Shown here piece by piece: positions 36,646 to 50,400 of a stretch of DNA of 64,000 bases. Under the pieces are notes generated by a model. It worked only from the letters and a program-made list of their open reading frames with translations, was not told the DNA's origin and did not search any database. A program made the translations under genes and the position numbers. Within the stretch, counting starts at the first letter, position 1; each line of letters starts with the position of its first letter. The DNA comes from Crossaster papposus (lineage: Eukaryota > Echinodermata > Asteroidea > Velatida > Solasteridae), in contig JBAIAA010000020.1 in the NCBI GenBank assembly GCA_037893245.1, positions 186,001-250,000 of the forward strand. Direction: 5' to 3'.

Positions 36646-39600
36646 TCAATCGGAGGGCAGACTTGACAAAATTACGGTTGAAAAATGGGTCCTAATTGCC
36701 CTAGAACGTGGAGGGATGCCATTTGTAAAATGGCTGCTTGCAGGCTCGGGAAGTATCACTTTTCGGGAGGTGTGTTTCTTTCGGTGTGAATATTAAAAAA
36801 TGTAATTGGCTAACCTACTAAAAATTGAAAAGAAATGGAAAGATAAAGACCAAGACAATAATCTGATTGTTGTTTGAGAAACCCCAGTGATGTCGGTGTG
36901 CAAGAAACTTGGTCGTGAACATTGTTGATTTTACACTCTTTTCAATGGGACTTGAATTAGGCAGGTGCACCCTATAGGGTGCACCACCCTAATTGTAAGG
37001 AACATTTCTACGCTAGCTCATTTGCATTAAAAGTGCCCCCACAATTTCTTTTGAAAACGGATGCCGTTTGGTGAAAGAAATGGTGGGATTGTGTAAATAT
37101 AGCATAGGATCAACTCCCTGGTTTTTGAGCTTCAATCCGAGGGCAGACTTGACAAAATTACGGTTGAAAAATGGGTCCTAATTGCCCTAGAACGTGGAGG
37201 GATGCCATTTGTAAAATGGCTGCTTGCAGGCTCGGGAAGTATCACTTTTCGGGAGGTGTGTTTCTTTCGGTGTGAATATTAAAAAATGTAATTGGCTAAC
37301 CTACTAAAAATTGAAAAGAAATGGAAAGATAAAGACCAAGACAATAATCTGATTGTTGTTTGAGAAACCCCAGTGATGTCGGTGTGCAAGAAACTTGGTC
37401 GTGAACATTGTTGATTTTACACTCTTTTCAATGGGACTTGAATTAGGCAGGTCCACCCTATAGGGTGCACCACCCTAATTGTAAGGAACATTTCTACGCT
37501 AGCTCATTTGCATTAAAAGTGCCCCCACAATTTCTTTTGAAAACGGATGCCGTTTGGTGAAAGAAATGGTGGGATTGTGTAAATATAGCATTGGATCAAC
37601 TCCCTGGTTTTTGAGCTTCAATCCGAGGGCAGACTTGACAAAATTACGGTTGAAAAATGGGTCCTAATTGCCCTAGAACGTGGAGGGATGCCATTTGTAA
37701 AATGGCTGCTTGCAGGCTCGGGAAGTATCACTTTTCGGGAGGTGTGTTTCTTTCGGTGTGAATATTAAAAAATGTAATTGGCTAACCTACTAAAAATTGA
37801 AAAGAAATGGAAAGATAAAGACCGAGACAATAATCTGATTGTTGTTTGAGAAACCCCAGTGATGTCGGTGTGCAAGAAACTTGGTCGTGAACATTGTTGA
37901 TTTTACACTCTTTTCAATGGGACTTGAATTAGGCAGGTGCACCCTATAGGGTGCACCACCCTAATTGTAAGGAACATTTCTACGCTAGCTCATTTGCATT
38001 AAAAGTGCCCCCACAATTTCTTTTGAAAACGGATGCCGTTTGGTGAAAGAAATGGTGGGATTGTGTAAATATAGCATAGGATCAACTCCCTGGTTTTTGA
38101 GCTTCAATCCGAGGGCAGACTTGACAAAATTACGGTTGAAAAATGGGTCCTAATTGCCCTAGAACGTGGAGGGATGCCATTTGTAAAATGGCTGCTTGCA
38201 GGCTCGAGAAGTATCACTTTTCGGGAGGTGTGTTACTTTTGGTGTGAATATTAAAAAATGTAATTGGCTAACCTACTAAAAATTGAAAAGAAATGGAAAG
38301 ATAAAGACCAAGACAATAATCTGATTGTTGTTTGAGAAACCCCAGTGATGTCGGTGTACAAGAAACTTGGTCGTGAACATTGTTGATTTTACACTGTTTT
38401 CAATGGGACTTGAATTAGGCAGGTGCACCCTATAGGGTGCACCACCCTAATTGTAAGGAACATTTCTACGCTAGCTCATTTGCATTAAAAGTGCCCCCAC
38501 AATTTCTTTTGAAAACGGATGCCGTTTGGTGAAATAAATGGTGGGATTGTGTAAATATAGCATAGGATCAACTCCCTGGTTTTTGAGCTTCAATCGGAGG
38601 GCAGACTTGACAAAATTACGGTTGAAAAATGGGTCCTAATTGCCCTAGAACGTGGAGGGATGCCATTTGTAAAATGGCTGCTTGCAGGCTCGGGAAGTAT
38701 CACTTTTCGGGAGGTGTGTTTCTTTCGGTGTGAATATTAAAAAATGTAATTGGCTAACCTACTAAAAATTGAAAAGAAATGGAAAGATAAAGACCGAGAC
38801 AATAATCTGATTGTTGTTTGAGAAACCCCAGTGATGTCGGTGTGCAAGAAACTTGGTCGTGAACATTGTTGATTTTACACTCTTTTCAATGGGACTTGAA
38901 TTAGGCAGGTGCACCCTATAGGGTGCACCACCCTAATTGTAAGGAACATTTCTACGCTAGCTCATTTGCATTAAAAGTGCCCCCACAATTTCTTTTGAAA
39001 ACGGATGCCGTTTGGTGAAAGAAATGGTGGGATTGTGTAAATATAGCATAGGATCAACTCCCTGGTTTTTGAGCTTCAATCCGAGGGCAGACTTGACAAA
39101 ATTACGGTTGAAAAATGGGTCCTAATTGCCCTAGAACGTGGAGGGATGCCATTTGTAAAATGGCTGCTTGCAGGCTCGAGAAGTATCACTTTTCGGGAGG
39201 TGTGTTACTTTTGGTGTGAATATTAAAAAATGTAATTGGCTAACCTACTAAAAATTGAAAAGAAATGGAAAGATAAAGACCAAGACAATAATCTGATTGT
39301 TGTTTGAGAAACCCCAGTGATGTCGGTGTACAAGAAACTTGGTCGTGAACATTGTTGATTTTACACTGTTTTCAATGGGACTTGAATTAGGCAGGTGCAC
39401 CCTATAGGGTGCACCACCCTAATTGTAAGGAACATTTCTACGCTAGCTCATTTGCATTAAAAGTGCCCCCACAATTTCTTTTGAAAACGGATGCCGTTTG
39501 GTGAAAGAAATGGTGGGATTGTGTAAATATAGCATAGGATCAACTCCCTGGTTTTTGAGCTTCAATCGGAGGGCAGACTTGACAAAATTACGGTTGAAAA

Positions 39601-41156
39601 ATGGGTCCTAATTGCCCTAGAACGTGGAGGGATGCCATTTGTAAAATGGCTGCTTGCAGGCTCGGGAAGTATCACTTTTCGGGAGGTGTGTTTCTTTCGG
39701 TGTGAATATTAAAAAATGTAATTGGCTAACCTACTAAAAATTGAAAAGAAATGGAAAGATAAAGACCAAGACAATAATCTGATTGTTGTTTGAGAAACCC
39801 CAGTGATGTCGGTGTGCAAGAAACTTGGTCGTGAACATTGTTGATTTTACACTCTTTTCAATGGGACTTGAATTAGGCAGGTGCACCCTATAGGGTGCAC
39901 CACCCTAATTGTAAGGAACATTTCTACGCTAGCTCATTTGCATTAAAAGTGCCCCCACAATTTCTTTTGAAAACGGATGCCGTTTGGTGAAAGAAATGGT
40001 GGGATTGTGTAAATATAGCATAGGATCAACTCCCTGGTTTTTGAGCTTCAATCCGAGGGCAGACTTGACAAAATTACGGTTGAAAAATGGGTCCTAATTG
40101 CCCTAGAACGTGGAGGGATGCCATTTGTAAAATGGCTGCTTGCAGGCTCGGGAAGTATCACTTTTCGGGAGGTGTGTTTCTTTCGGTGTGAATATTAAAA
40201 AATGTAATTGGCTAACCTACTAAAAATTGAAAAGAAATGGAAAGATAAAGACCAAGACAATAATCTGATTGTTGTTTGAGAAACCCCAGTGATGTCGGTG
40301 TGCAAGAAACTTGGTCGTGAACATTGTTGATTTTACACTCTTTTCAATGGGACTTAAATTAGGCAGGTCCACCCTATAGGGTGCACCACCCTAATTGTAA
40401 GGAACATTTCTACGCTAGCTCATTTGCATTAAAAGTGCCCCCACAATTTCTTTTGAAAACGGATGCCGTTTGGTGAAAGAAATGGTGGGATTGTGTAAAT
40501 ATAGCATTGGATCAACTCCCTGGTTTTTGAGCTTCAATCCGAGGGCAGACTTGACAAAATTACGGTTGAAAAATGGGTCCTAATTGCCCTAGAACGTGGA
40601 GGGATGCCATTTGTAAAATGGCTGCTTGCAGGCTCGGGAAGTATCACTTTTCGGGAGGTGTGTTTCTTTCGGTGTGAATATTAAAAAATGTAATTGGCTA
40701 ACCTACTAAAAATTGAAAAGAAATGGAAAGATAAAGACCGAGACAATAATCTGATTGTTGTTTGAGAAACCCCAGTGATGTCGGTGTGCAAGAAACTTGG
40801 TCGTGAACATTGTTGATTTTACACTCTTTTCAATGGGACTTGAATTAGGCAGGTGCACCCTATAGGGTGCACCACCCTAATTGTAAGGAACATTTCTACG
40901 CTAGCTCATTTGCATTAAAAGTGCCCCCACAATTTCTTTTGAAAACGGATGCCGTTTGGTGAAAGAAATGGTGGGATTGTGTAAATATAGCATAGGATCA
41001 ACTCCCTGGTTTTTGAGCTTCAATCCGAGGGCAGACTTGACAAAATTACGGTTGAAAAATGGGTCCTAATTGCCCTAGAACGTGGAGGGATGCCATTTGT
41101 AAAATGGCTGCTTGCAGGCTCGAGAAGTATCACTTTTCGGGAGGTGTGTTACTTTT
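35811..41156 (+). repeat. Six-monomer higher-order repeat, first tract
   Basis: The order q r s t q r at 35811-38726 is followed by q r s t q at 38727-41156, a 2916-bp period. q carries GACCGAG with CTCGAG and a TTAC tail, r carries TGTACAAG with CGGAGGG, s is ACACTC with CATAGG, and t has GGTCCACC with CATTGG. One t copy (40185) also has GACTTAAATT. Confidence 0.8.
37450..37471. repeat. Palindrome with one arm mismatch (GGTCCACC)
   Basis: The left arm reads GGTCCACC rather than GGTGCACC, a single mismatch against the right arm. This form is restricted to the B-only domain, in monomers starting 37269, 40185, 42615, 43101, 45531, 46017 and 47475. It therefore marks a lineage amplified locally there. 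Confidence 0.9.
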
Positions 41157-42128
41157 GGTGTGAATATTAAAAAATGTAATTGGCTAACCTACTAAAAATT
41201 GAAAAGAAATGGAAAGATAAAGACCAAGACAATAATCTGATTGTTGTTTGAGAAACCCCAGTGATGTCGGTGTACAAGAAACTTGGTCGTGAACATTGTT
41301 GATTTTACACTCTTTTCAATGGGACTTGAATTAGGCAGGTGCACCCTATAGGGTGCACCACCCTAATTGTAAGGAACATTTCTACGCTAGCTCATTTGCA
41401 TTAAAAGTGCCCCCACAATTTCTTTTGAAAACGGATGCCGTTTGGTGAAAGAAATGGTGGGATTGTGTAAATATAGCATAGGATCAACTCCCTGGTTTTT
41501 GAGCTTCAATCGGAGGGCAGACTTGACAAAATTACGGTTGAAAAATGGGTCCTAATTGCCCTAGAACGTGGAGGGATGCCATTTGTAAAATGGCTGCTTG
41601 CAGGCTCGAGAAGTATCACTTTTCGGGAGGTGTGTTACTTTTGGTGTGAATATTAAAAAATGTAATTGGCTAACCTACTAAAAATTGAAAAGAAATGGAA
41701 AGATAAAGACCAAGACAATAATCTGATTGTTGTTTGAGAAACCCCAGTGATGTCGGTGTACAAGAAACTTGGTCGTGAACATTGTTGATTTTACACTCTT
41801 TTCAATGGGACTTGAATTAGGCAGGTGCACCCTATAGGGTGCACCACCCTAATTGTAAGGAACATTTCTACGCTAGCTCATTTGCATTAAAAGTGCCCCC
41901 ACAATTTCTTTTGAAAACGGATGCCGTTTGGTGAAAGAAATGGTGGGATTGTGTAAATATAGCATAGGATCAACTCCCTGGTTTTTGAGCTTCAATCGGA
42001 GGGCAGACTTGACAAAATTACGGTTGAAAAATGGGTCCTAATTGCCCTAGAACGTGGAGGGATGCCATTTGTAAAATGGCTGCTTGCAGGCTCGGGAAGT
42101 ATCACTTTTCGGGAGGTGTGTTTCTTTC

Positions 42129-45100
42129 GGTGTGAATATTAAAAAATGTAATTGGCTAACCTACTAAAAATTGAAAAGAAATGGAAAGATAAAGACCAAG
42201 ACAATAATCTGATTGTTGTTTGAGAAACCCCAGTGATGTCGGTGTGCAAGAAACTTGGTCGTGAACATTGTTGATTTTACACTCTTTTCAATGGGACTTG
42301 AATTAGGCAGGTGCACCCTATAGGGTGCACCACCCTAATTGTAAGGAACATTTCTACGCTAGCTCATTTGCATTAAAAGTGCCCCCACAATTTCTTTTGA
42401 AAACGGATGCCGTTTGGTGAAAGAAATGGTGGGATTGTGTAAATATAGCATAGGATCAACTCCCTGGTTTTTGAGCTTCAATCCGAGGGCAGACTTGACA
42501 AAATTACGGTTGAAAAATGGGTCCTAATTGCCCTAGAACGTGGAGGGATGCCATTTGTAAAATGGCTGCTTGCAGGCTCGGGAAGTATCACTTTTCGGGA
42601 GGTGTGTTTCTTTCGGTGTGAATATTAAAAAATGTAATTGGCTAACCTACTAAAAATTGAAAAGAAATGGAAAGATAAAGACCAAGACAATAATCTGATT
42701 GTTGTTTGAGAAACCCCAGTGATGTCGGTGTGCAAGAAACTTGGTCGTGAACATTGTTGATTTTAAACTCTTTTCAATGGGACTTGAATTAGGCAGGTCC
42801 ACCCTATAGGGTGCACCACCCTAATTGTAAGGAACATTTCTACGCTAGCTCATTTGCATTAAAAGTGCCCCCACAATTTCTTTTGAAAACGGATGCCGTT
42901 TGGTGAAAGAAATGGTGGGATTGTGTAAATATAGCATAGGATCAACTCCCTGGTTTTTGAGCTTCAATCCGAGGGCAGACTTGACAAAATTACGGTTGAA
43001 AAATGGGTCCTAATTGCCCTAGAACGTGGAGGGATGCCATTTGTAAAATGGCTGCTTGCAGGCTCGGGAAGTATCACTTTTCGGGAGGTGTGTTTCTTTC
43101 GGTGTGAATATTAAAAAATGTAATTGGCTAACCTACTAAAAATTGAAAAGAAATGGAAAGATAAAGACCAATACAATAATCTGATTGTTGTTTGAGAAAC
43201 CCCAGTGATGTCGGTGTGCAAGAAACTTGGTCGTGAACATTGTTGATTTTACACTCTTTTCAATGGGACTTGAATTAGGCAGGTCCACCCTATAGGGTGC
43301 ACCACCCTAATTGTAAGGAACATTTCTACGCTAGCTCATTTGCATTAAAAGTGCCCCCACAATTTCTTTTGAAAACGGATGCCGTTTGGTGAAAGAAATG
43401 GTGGGATTGTGTAAATATAGCATTGGATCAACTCCCTGGTTTTTGAGCTTCAATCCGAGGGCAGACTTGACAAAATTACGGTTGAAAAATGGGTCCTAAT
43501 TGCCCTAGAACGTGGAGGGATGCCATTTGTAAAATGGCTGCTTGCAGGCTCGGGAAGTATCACTTTTCGGGAGGTGTGTTTCTTTCGGTGTGAATATTAA
43601 AAAATGTAATTGGCTAACCTACTAAAAATTGAAAAGAAATGGAAAGATAAAGACCGAGACAATAATCTGATTGTTGTTTGAGAAACCCCAGTGATGTCGG
43701 TGTGCAAGAAACTTGGTCGTGAACATTGTTGATTTTACACTCTTTTCAATGGGACTTGAATTAGGCAGGTGCACCCTATAGGGTGCACCACCCTAATTGT
43801 AAGGAACATTTCTACGCTAGCTCATTTGCATTAAAAGTGCCCCCACAATTTCTTTTGAAAACGGATGCCGTTTGGTGAAAGAAATGGTGGGATTGTGTAA
43901 ATATAGCATAGGATCAACTCCCTGGTTTTTGAGCTTCAATCCGAGGGCAGACTTGACAAAATTACGGTTGAAAAATGGGTCCTAATTGCCCTAGAACGTG
44001 GAGGGATGCCATTTGTAAAATGGCTGCTTGCAGGCTCGGGAAGTATCACTTTTCGGGAGGTGTGTTTCTTTCGGTGTGAATATTAAAAAATGTAATTGGC
44101 TAACCTACTAAAAATTGAAAAGAAATGGAAAGATAAAGACCAAGACAATAATCTGATTGTTGTTTGAGAAACCCCAGTGATGTCGGTGTGCAAGAAACTT
44201 GGTCGTGAACATTGTTGATTTTACACTCTTTTCAATGGGACTTGAATTAGGCAGGTGCACCCTATAGGGTGCACCACCCTAATTGTAAGGAACATTTCTA
44301 CGCTAGCTCATTTGCATTAAAAGTGCCCCCACAATTTCTTTTGAAAACGGATGCCGTTTGGTGAAAGAAATGGTGGGATTGTGTAAATATAGCATAGGAT
44401 CAACTCCCTGGTTTTTGAGCTTCAATCCGAGGGCAGACTTGACAAAATTACGGTTGAAAAATGGGTCCTAATTGCCCTAGAACGTGGAGGGATGCCATTT
44501 GTAAAATGGCTGCTTGCAGGCTCGAGAAGTATCACTTTTCGGGAGGTGTGTTACTTTTGGTGTGAATATTAAAAAATGTAATTGGCTAACCTACTAAAAA
44601 TTGAAAAGAAATGGAAAGATAAAGACCAAGACAATAATCTGATTGTTGTTTGAGAAACCCCAGTGATGTCGGTGTACAAGAAACTTGGTCGTGAACATTG
44701 TTGATTTTACACTGTTTTCAATGGGACTTGAATTAGGCAGGTGCACCCTATAGGGTGCACCACCCTAATTGTAAGGAACATTTCTACGCTAGCTCATTTG
44801 CATTAAAAGTGCCCCCACAATTTCTTTTGAAAACGGATGCCGTTTGGTGAAAGAAATGGTGGGATTGTGTAAATATAGCATAGGATCAACTCCCTGGTTT
44901 TTGAGCTTCAATCGGAGGGCAGACTTGACAAAATTACGGTTGAAAAATGGGTCCTAATTGCCCTAGAACGTGGAGGGATGCCATTTGTAAAATGGCTGCT
45001 TGCAGGCTCGGGAAGTATCACTTTTCGGGAGGTGTGTTTCTTTCGGTGTGAATATTAAAAAATGTAATTGGCTAACCTACTAAAAATTGAAAAGAAATGG

Positions 45101-47474
45101 AAAGATAAAGACCAAGACAATAATCTGATTGTTGTTTGAGAAACCCCAGTGATGTCGGTGTGCAAGAAACTTGGTCGTGAACATTGTTGATTTTACACTC
45201 TTTTCAATGGGACTTGAATTAGGCAGGTGCACCCTATAGGGTGCACCACCCTAATTGTAAGGAACATTTCTACGCTAGCTCATTTGCATTAAAAGTGCCC
45301 CCACAATTTCTTTTGAAAACGGATGCCGTTTGGTGAAAGAAATGGTGGGATTGTGTAAATATAGCATAGGATCAACTCCCTGGTTTTTGAGCTTCAATCC
45401 GAGGGCAGACTTGACAAAATTACGGTTGAAAAATGGGTCCTAATTGCCCTAGAACGTGGAGGGATGCCATTTGTAAAATGGCTGCTTGCAGGCTCGGGAA
45501 GTATCACTTTTCGGGAGGTGTGTTTCTTTCGGTGTGAATATTAAAAAATGTAATTGGCTAACCTACTAAAAATTGAAAAGAAATGGAAAGATAAAGACCA
45601 AGACAATAATCTGATTGTTGTTTGAGAAACCCCAGTGATGTCGGTGTGCAAGAAACTTGGTCGTGAACATTGTTGATTTTAAACTCTTTTCAATGGGACT
45701 TGAATTAGGCAGGTCCACCCTATAGGGTGCACCACCCTAATTGTAAGGAACATTTCTACGCTAGCTCATTTGCATTAAAAGTGCCCCCACAATTTCTTTT
45801 GAAAACGGATGCCGTTTGGTGAAAGAAATGGTGGGATTGTGTAAATATAGCATAGGATCAACTCCCTGGTTTTTGAGCTTCAATCCGAGGGCAGACTTGA
45901 CAAAATTACGGTTGAAAAATGGGTCCTAATTGCCCTAGAACGTGGAGGGATGCCATTTGTAAAATGGCTGCTTGCAGGCTCGGGAAGTATCACTTTTCGG
46001 GAGGTGTGTTTCTTTCGGTGTGAATATTAAAAAATGTAATTGGCTAACCTACTAAAAATTGAAAAGAAATGGAAAGATAAAGACCAATACAATAATCTGA
46101 TTGTTGTTTGAGAAACCCCAGTGATGTCGGTGTGCAAGAAACTTGGTCGTGAACATTGTTGATTTTACACTCTTTTCAATGGGACTTGAATTAGGCAGGT
46201 CCACCCTATAGGGTGCACCACCCTAATTGTAAGGAACATTTCTACGCTAGCTCATTTGCATTAAAAGTGCCCCCACAATTTCTTTTGAAAACGGATGCCG
46301 TTTGGTGAAAGAAATGGTGGGATTGTGTAAATATAGCATTGGATCAACTCCCTGGTTTTTGAGCTTCAATCCGAGGGCAGACTTGACAAAATTACGGTTG
46401 AAAAATGGGTCCTAATTGCCCTAGAACGTGGAGGGATGCCATTTGTAAAATGGCTGCTTGCAGGCTCGGGAAGTATCACTTTTCGGGAGGTGTGTTTCTT
46501 TCGGTGTGAATATTAAAAAATGTAATTGGCTAACCTACTAAAAATTGAAAAGAAATGGAAAGATAAAGACCGAGACAATAATCTGATTGTTGTTTGAGAA
46601 ACCCCAGTGATGTCGGTGTGCAAGAAACTTGGTCGTGAACATTGTTGATTTTACACTCTTTTCAATGGGACTTGAATTAGGCAGGTGCACCCTATAGGGT
46701 GCACCACCCTAATTGTAAGGAACATTTCTACGCTAGCTCATTTGCATTAAAAGTGCCCCCACAATTTCTTTTGAAAACGGATGCCGTTTGGTGAAAGAAA
46801 TGGTGGGATTGTGTAAATATAGCATAGGATCAACTCCCTGGTTTTTGAGCTTCAATCCGAGGGCAGACTTGACAAAATTACGGTTGAAAAATGGGTCCTA
46901 ATTGCCCTAGAACGTGGAGGGATGCCATTTGTAAAATGGCTGCTTGCAGGCTCGGGAAGTATCACTTTTCGGGAGGTGTGTTTCTTTCGGTGTGAATATT
47001 AAAAAATGTAATTGGCTAACCTACTAAAAATTGAAAAGAAATGGAAAGATAAAGACCAAGACAATAATCTGATTGTTGTTTGAGAAACCCCAGTGATGTC
47101 GGTGTGCAAGAAACTTGGTCGTGAACATTGTTGATTTTACACTCTTTTCAATGGGACTTGAATTAGGCAGGTGCACCCTATAGGGTGCACCACCCTAATT
47201 GTAAGGAACATTTCTACGCTAGCTCATTTGCATTAAAAGTGCCCCCACAATTTCTTTTGAAAACGGATGCCGTTTGGTGAAAGAAATGGTGGGATTGTGT
47301 AAATATAGCATAGGATCAACTCCCTGGTTTTTGAGCTTCAATCCGAGGGCAGACTTGACAAAATTACGGTTGAAAAATGGGTCCTAATTGCCCTAGAACG
47401 TGGAGGGATGCCATTTGTAAAATGGCTGCTTGCAGGCTCGGGAAGTATCACTTTTCGGGAGGTGTGTTTCTTTC
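42129..47474 (+). repeat. Six-monomer higher-order repeat, second tract
   Basis: The order s u v q at 42129-44072 recurs at 45045-46988, again a 2916-bp offset. u has TTTAAACTC with GGTCCACC, v has GACCAATAC with GGTCCACC and CATTGG, and q here has GACCGAG with a CTCGGG tail. These rare shared changes make the duplication unambiguous. The tract differs from 35811-41156 but has the same period. Confidence 0.9.
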
Positions 47475-50400
47475 GGTGTGAATATTAAAAAATGTAATTG
47501 GCTAACCTACTAAAAATTGAAAAGAAATGGAAAGATAAAGACCAAGACAATAATCTGATTGTTGTTTGAGAAACCCCAGTGATGTCGGTGTGCAAGAAAC
47601 TTGGTCGTGAACATTGTTGATTTTACACTCTTTTCAATGGGACTTGAATTAGGCAGGTCCACCCTATAGGGTGCACCACCCTAATTGTAAGGAACATTTC
47701 TACGCTAGCTCATTTGCATTAAAAGTGCCCCCACAATTTCTTTTGAAAACGGATGCCGTTTGGTGAAAGAAATGGTGGGATTGTGTAAATATAGCATTGG
47801 ATCAACTCCCTGGTTTTTGAGCTTCAATCCGAGGGCAGACTTGACAAAATTACGGTTGAAAAATGGGTCCTAATTGCCCTAGAACGTGGAGGGATGCCAT
47901 TTGTAAAATGGCTGCTTGCAGGCTCGAGAAGTATCACTTTTCGGGAGGTGTGTTTCTTTTGGTGTGAATATTAAAAAATGTAATTGGCTAACCTACTAAA
48001 AATTGAAAAGAAATGGAAAGATAAAGACCAAGACAATAATCTGATTGTTGTTTGAGAAACCCCAGTGATGTCGGTGTGCAAGAAACTTGGTCGTGAACAT
48101 TGTTGATTTTACACTGTTTTCAATGGGACTTGAATTAGGCAGGTGCACCCTATAGGGTGCACCACCCTAATTGTAAGGAACATTTCTACGCTAGCTCATT
48201 TGCATTAAAAGTGCCCCCACAATTTCTTTTGAAAACGGATGCCGTTTGGTGAAAGAAATGGTGGGATTGTGTAAATATAGCATAGGATCAACTCCCTGGT
48301 TTTTGAGCTTCAATCTGAGGGCAGACTTGACAAAATTACGGTTGAAAAATGGGTCCTAATTGCCCTAGAACGTGGAGGGATGCCATTTGTAAAATGGCTG
48401 CTTGCAGGCTCGGGAAGTATCACTTTTCGGGAGGTGTGTTTCTTTCGGTGTGAATATTAAAAAATGTAATTGGCTAACCTACTAAAAATTGAAAAGAAAT
48501 GGAAAGATAAAGACCAAGACAATAATCTGATTGTTGTTTGAGAAACCCCAGTGATGTCGGTGTGCAAGAAACTTGGTCGTGAACATTGTTGATTTTACAC
48601 TCTTTTCAATGGGACTTGAATTAGGCAGGTGCACCATATAGGAGTGCACCACCCTAATTGTAAGGAACATTTCTACGCTAGCTCATTTGCATTAAAAGTG
48701 CCCCCACAATTTCTTTTGAAAACGGATGCCGTTTGGTGAAAGAAATGGTGGGATTGTGTAAATATAGCATTGGATCAACTCCCTGGCTTTTGAGCTTCAA
48801 TCCGAGGGCAGACTTGACAAAATTACGGTTGAAAAATGGGTCCTAATTGCCCTAGAACGTGGAGGGATGCCATTTGTAAAATGGCTGCTTGCAGGCTCGG
48901 GAAGTATCACTTTTCGGGAGGTGTGTTTCTTTCGGTGTGAATATTAAAAAATGTAATTGGCTAACCTACTAAAAATTGAAAAGAAATGGAAAGATAAAGA
49001 CCAAGACAATAATCTGATTGTTGTTTGAGAAACCCCAGTGATGTCGGTGTGCAAGAAACTTGGTCGTGAACATTGTTGATTTTACACTCTTTTCAATGGG
49101 ACTTGAATTAGGCAGGTGCACCCTATAGGAGTGCACCACCCTAATTGTAAGGAGAATTTCTACGCGAGCTCATTTGCATGAAATGTGCCCCCACAATTTC
49201 TTTTGAAAACGGATGCCGTTTGGTGAAAGAAATGGTGGGATTGTGTAAATATAGCATAGGATCAACTCCCTGGTTTTTGAGCTTCAATCTGAGGGCAGAC
49301 TTGACAAAATTACGGTTGAAAAATGGGTCCTAATTGCCCTAGAACGTGGAGGGATGCCATTTGTAAAATGGCTGCTTGCAGGCTCGGGAAGTATCACTTT
49401 TCGGGAGGTGAGTTTCTTTTGGTGTGAATATAATAAAATGTAATTGGCTAACCTACTAAAAATTGAAACAAAATGGAAAGATAAAGACCAAGACAATAAT
49501 CTGATTGTTGTTTGAGAAACCCCAGTGATGTCGGTGTGCAAGAAACTTGGTCGTGAACATTGTTGATTTTACACCGTTTTCAATGGGACTTGAATTAGGC
49601 AGGTGCACCCTATAGGGTGCACCACCCTAATTGTAAGGAGAAATTCTACGCGAGCTCATTTGCATGAAATGTGCCCCCACAATTTATTTTGAAAACGGAT
49701 GCCGTTTGGTGAAAGAAATGGTGGGATTGTGTAAATATAGCATAGGATCAACTCCCTGGTTTTTGAGCTTCAATCTGAGGGCAGACTTGACAAAATTACG
49801 GTTGAAAAATGGGTCCTAATTGCCCTAGAACGTGGAGGGATGCCATTTGTAAAATGGCTGCTTGCAGGCTCGGGAAGTATCACTTTTCGGGAGGTGAGTT
49901 TCTTTTGGTGTGAATATAAAAAAATGTAATTGGCTAACCTACTAAAAATTGAAAAGAAATGGAAAGATAAAGACCAAGACAATAATCTGATTGTTGTTTG
50001 AGAAACCCCAGTGATGTCGGTGTGCAAGAAACTTGGTCGTGAACATTGTTGATTTTACACCGTTTTCAATGGGACTTGAATTAGGCAGGTGCACCCTATA
50101 GGGTGCACCACCCTAATTGTAAGGAGAATTTCTACGCGAGCTCATTTGCATGAAATGTGCCCCCACAATTTCTTTTGAAAACGGATGCCGTTTGGTGAAA
50201 GAAATGGTGGGATTGTGTAAATATAGCATAGGATCAACTCCCTGGTTTTTGAGCTTCAATCCGAGGGCAGACTTGACAAAATTACGGTTGAAAAATGGGT
50301 CCTAATTGCCCTAGAACGTGGAGGGATGCCATTTGTAAAATGGCTGCTTGCAGGCTCGAGAAGTATCACTTTTCGGGAGGTGTGTTACTTTTGGTGTGAA

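Larger units (their letters stand above)
21226..48446 (+). repeat. Superblock 3, expanded (56 monomers)
   Basis: Starts: 21226, 21713, 22200, 22686, 23172, 23657, 24143, 24629, 25115, 25601, 26087, 26575, 27061, 27547, 28034, 28520, 29007, 29493, 29979, 30465, 30951, 31437, 31923, 32409, 32895, 33381, 33867, 34353, 34839, 35325, 35811, 36297, 36783, 37269, 37755, 38241, 38727, 39213, 39699, 40185, 40671, 41157, 41643, 42129, 42615, 43101, 43587, 44073, 44559, 45045, 45531, 46017, 46503, 46989, 47475, 47961. It is about twice as long as its neighbours. The left half (to 34838) is rich in class A monomers and carries two further b-c cassettes without an a-type copy before them; the right half is entirely class B. 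It lacks the l-m-n-o-m ending of blocks 1, 2 and 4. Confidence 0.85.
34839..48933 (+). repeat. Class B-only domain (29 monomers)
   Basis: No class A monomer occurs between 34839 and 48933. The domain has its own markers: CGGAGGG, GACCGAG, GGTCCACC and TTTAAACTC, rare or absent elsewhere. Monomers are almost all exactly 486 bp. It is the most homogeneous part of the window and looks like the most recently amplified. Confidence 0.9.
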
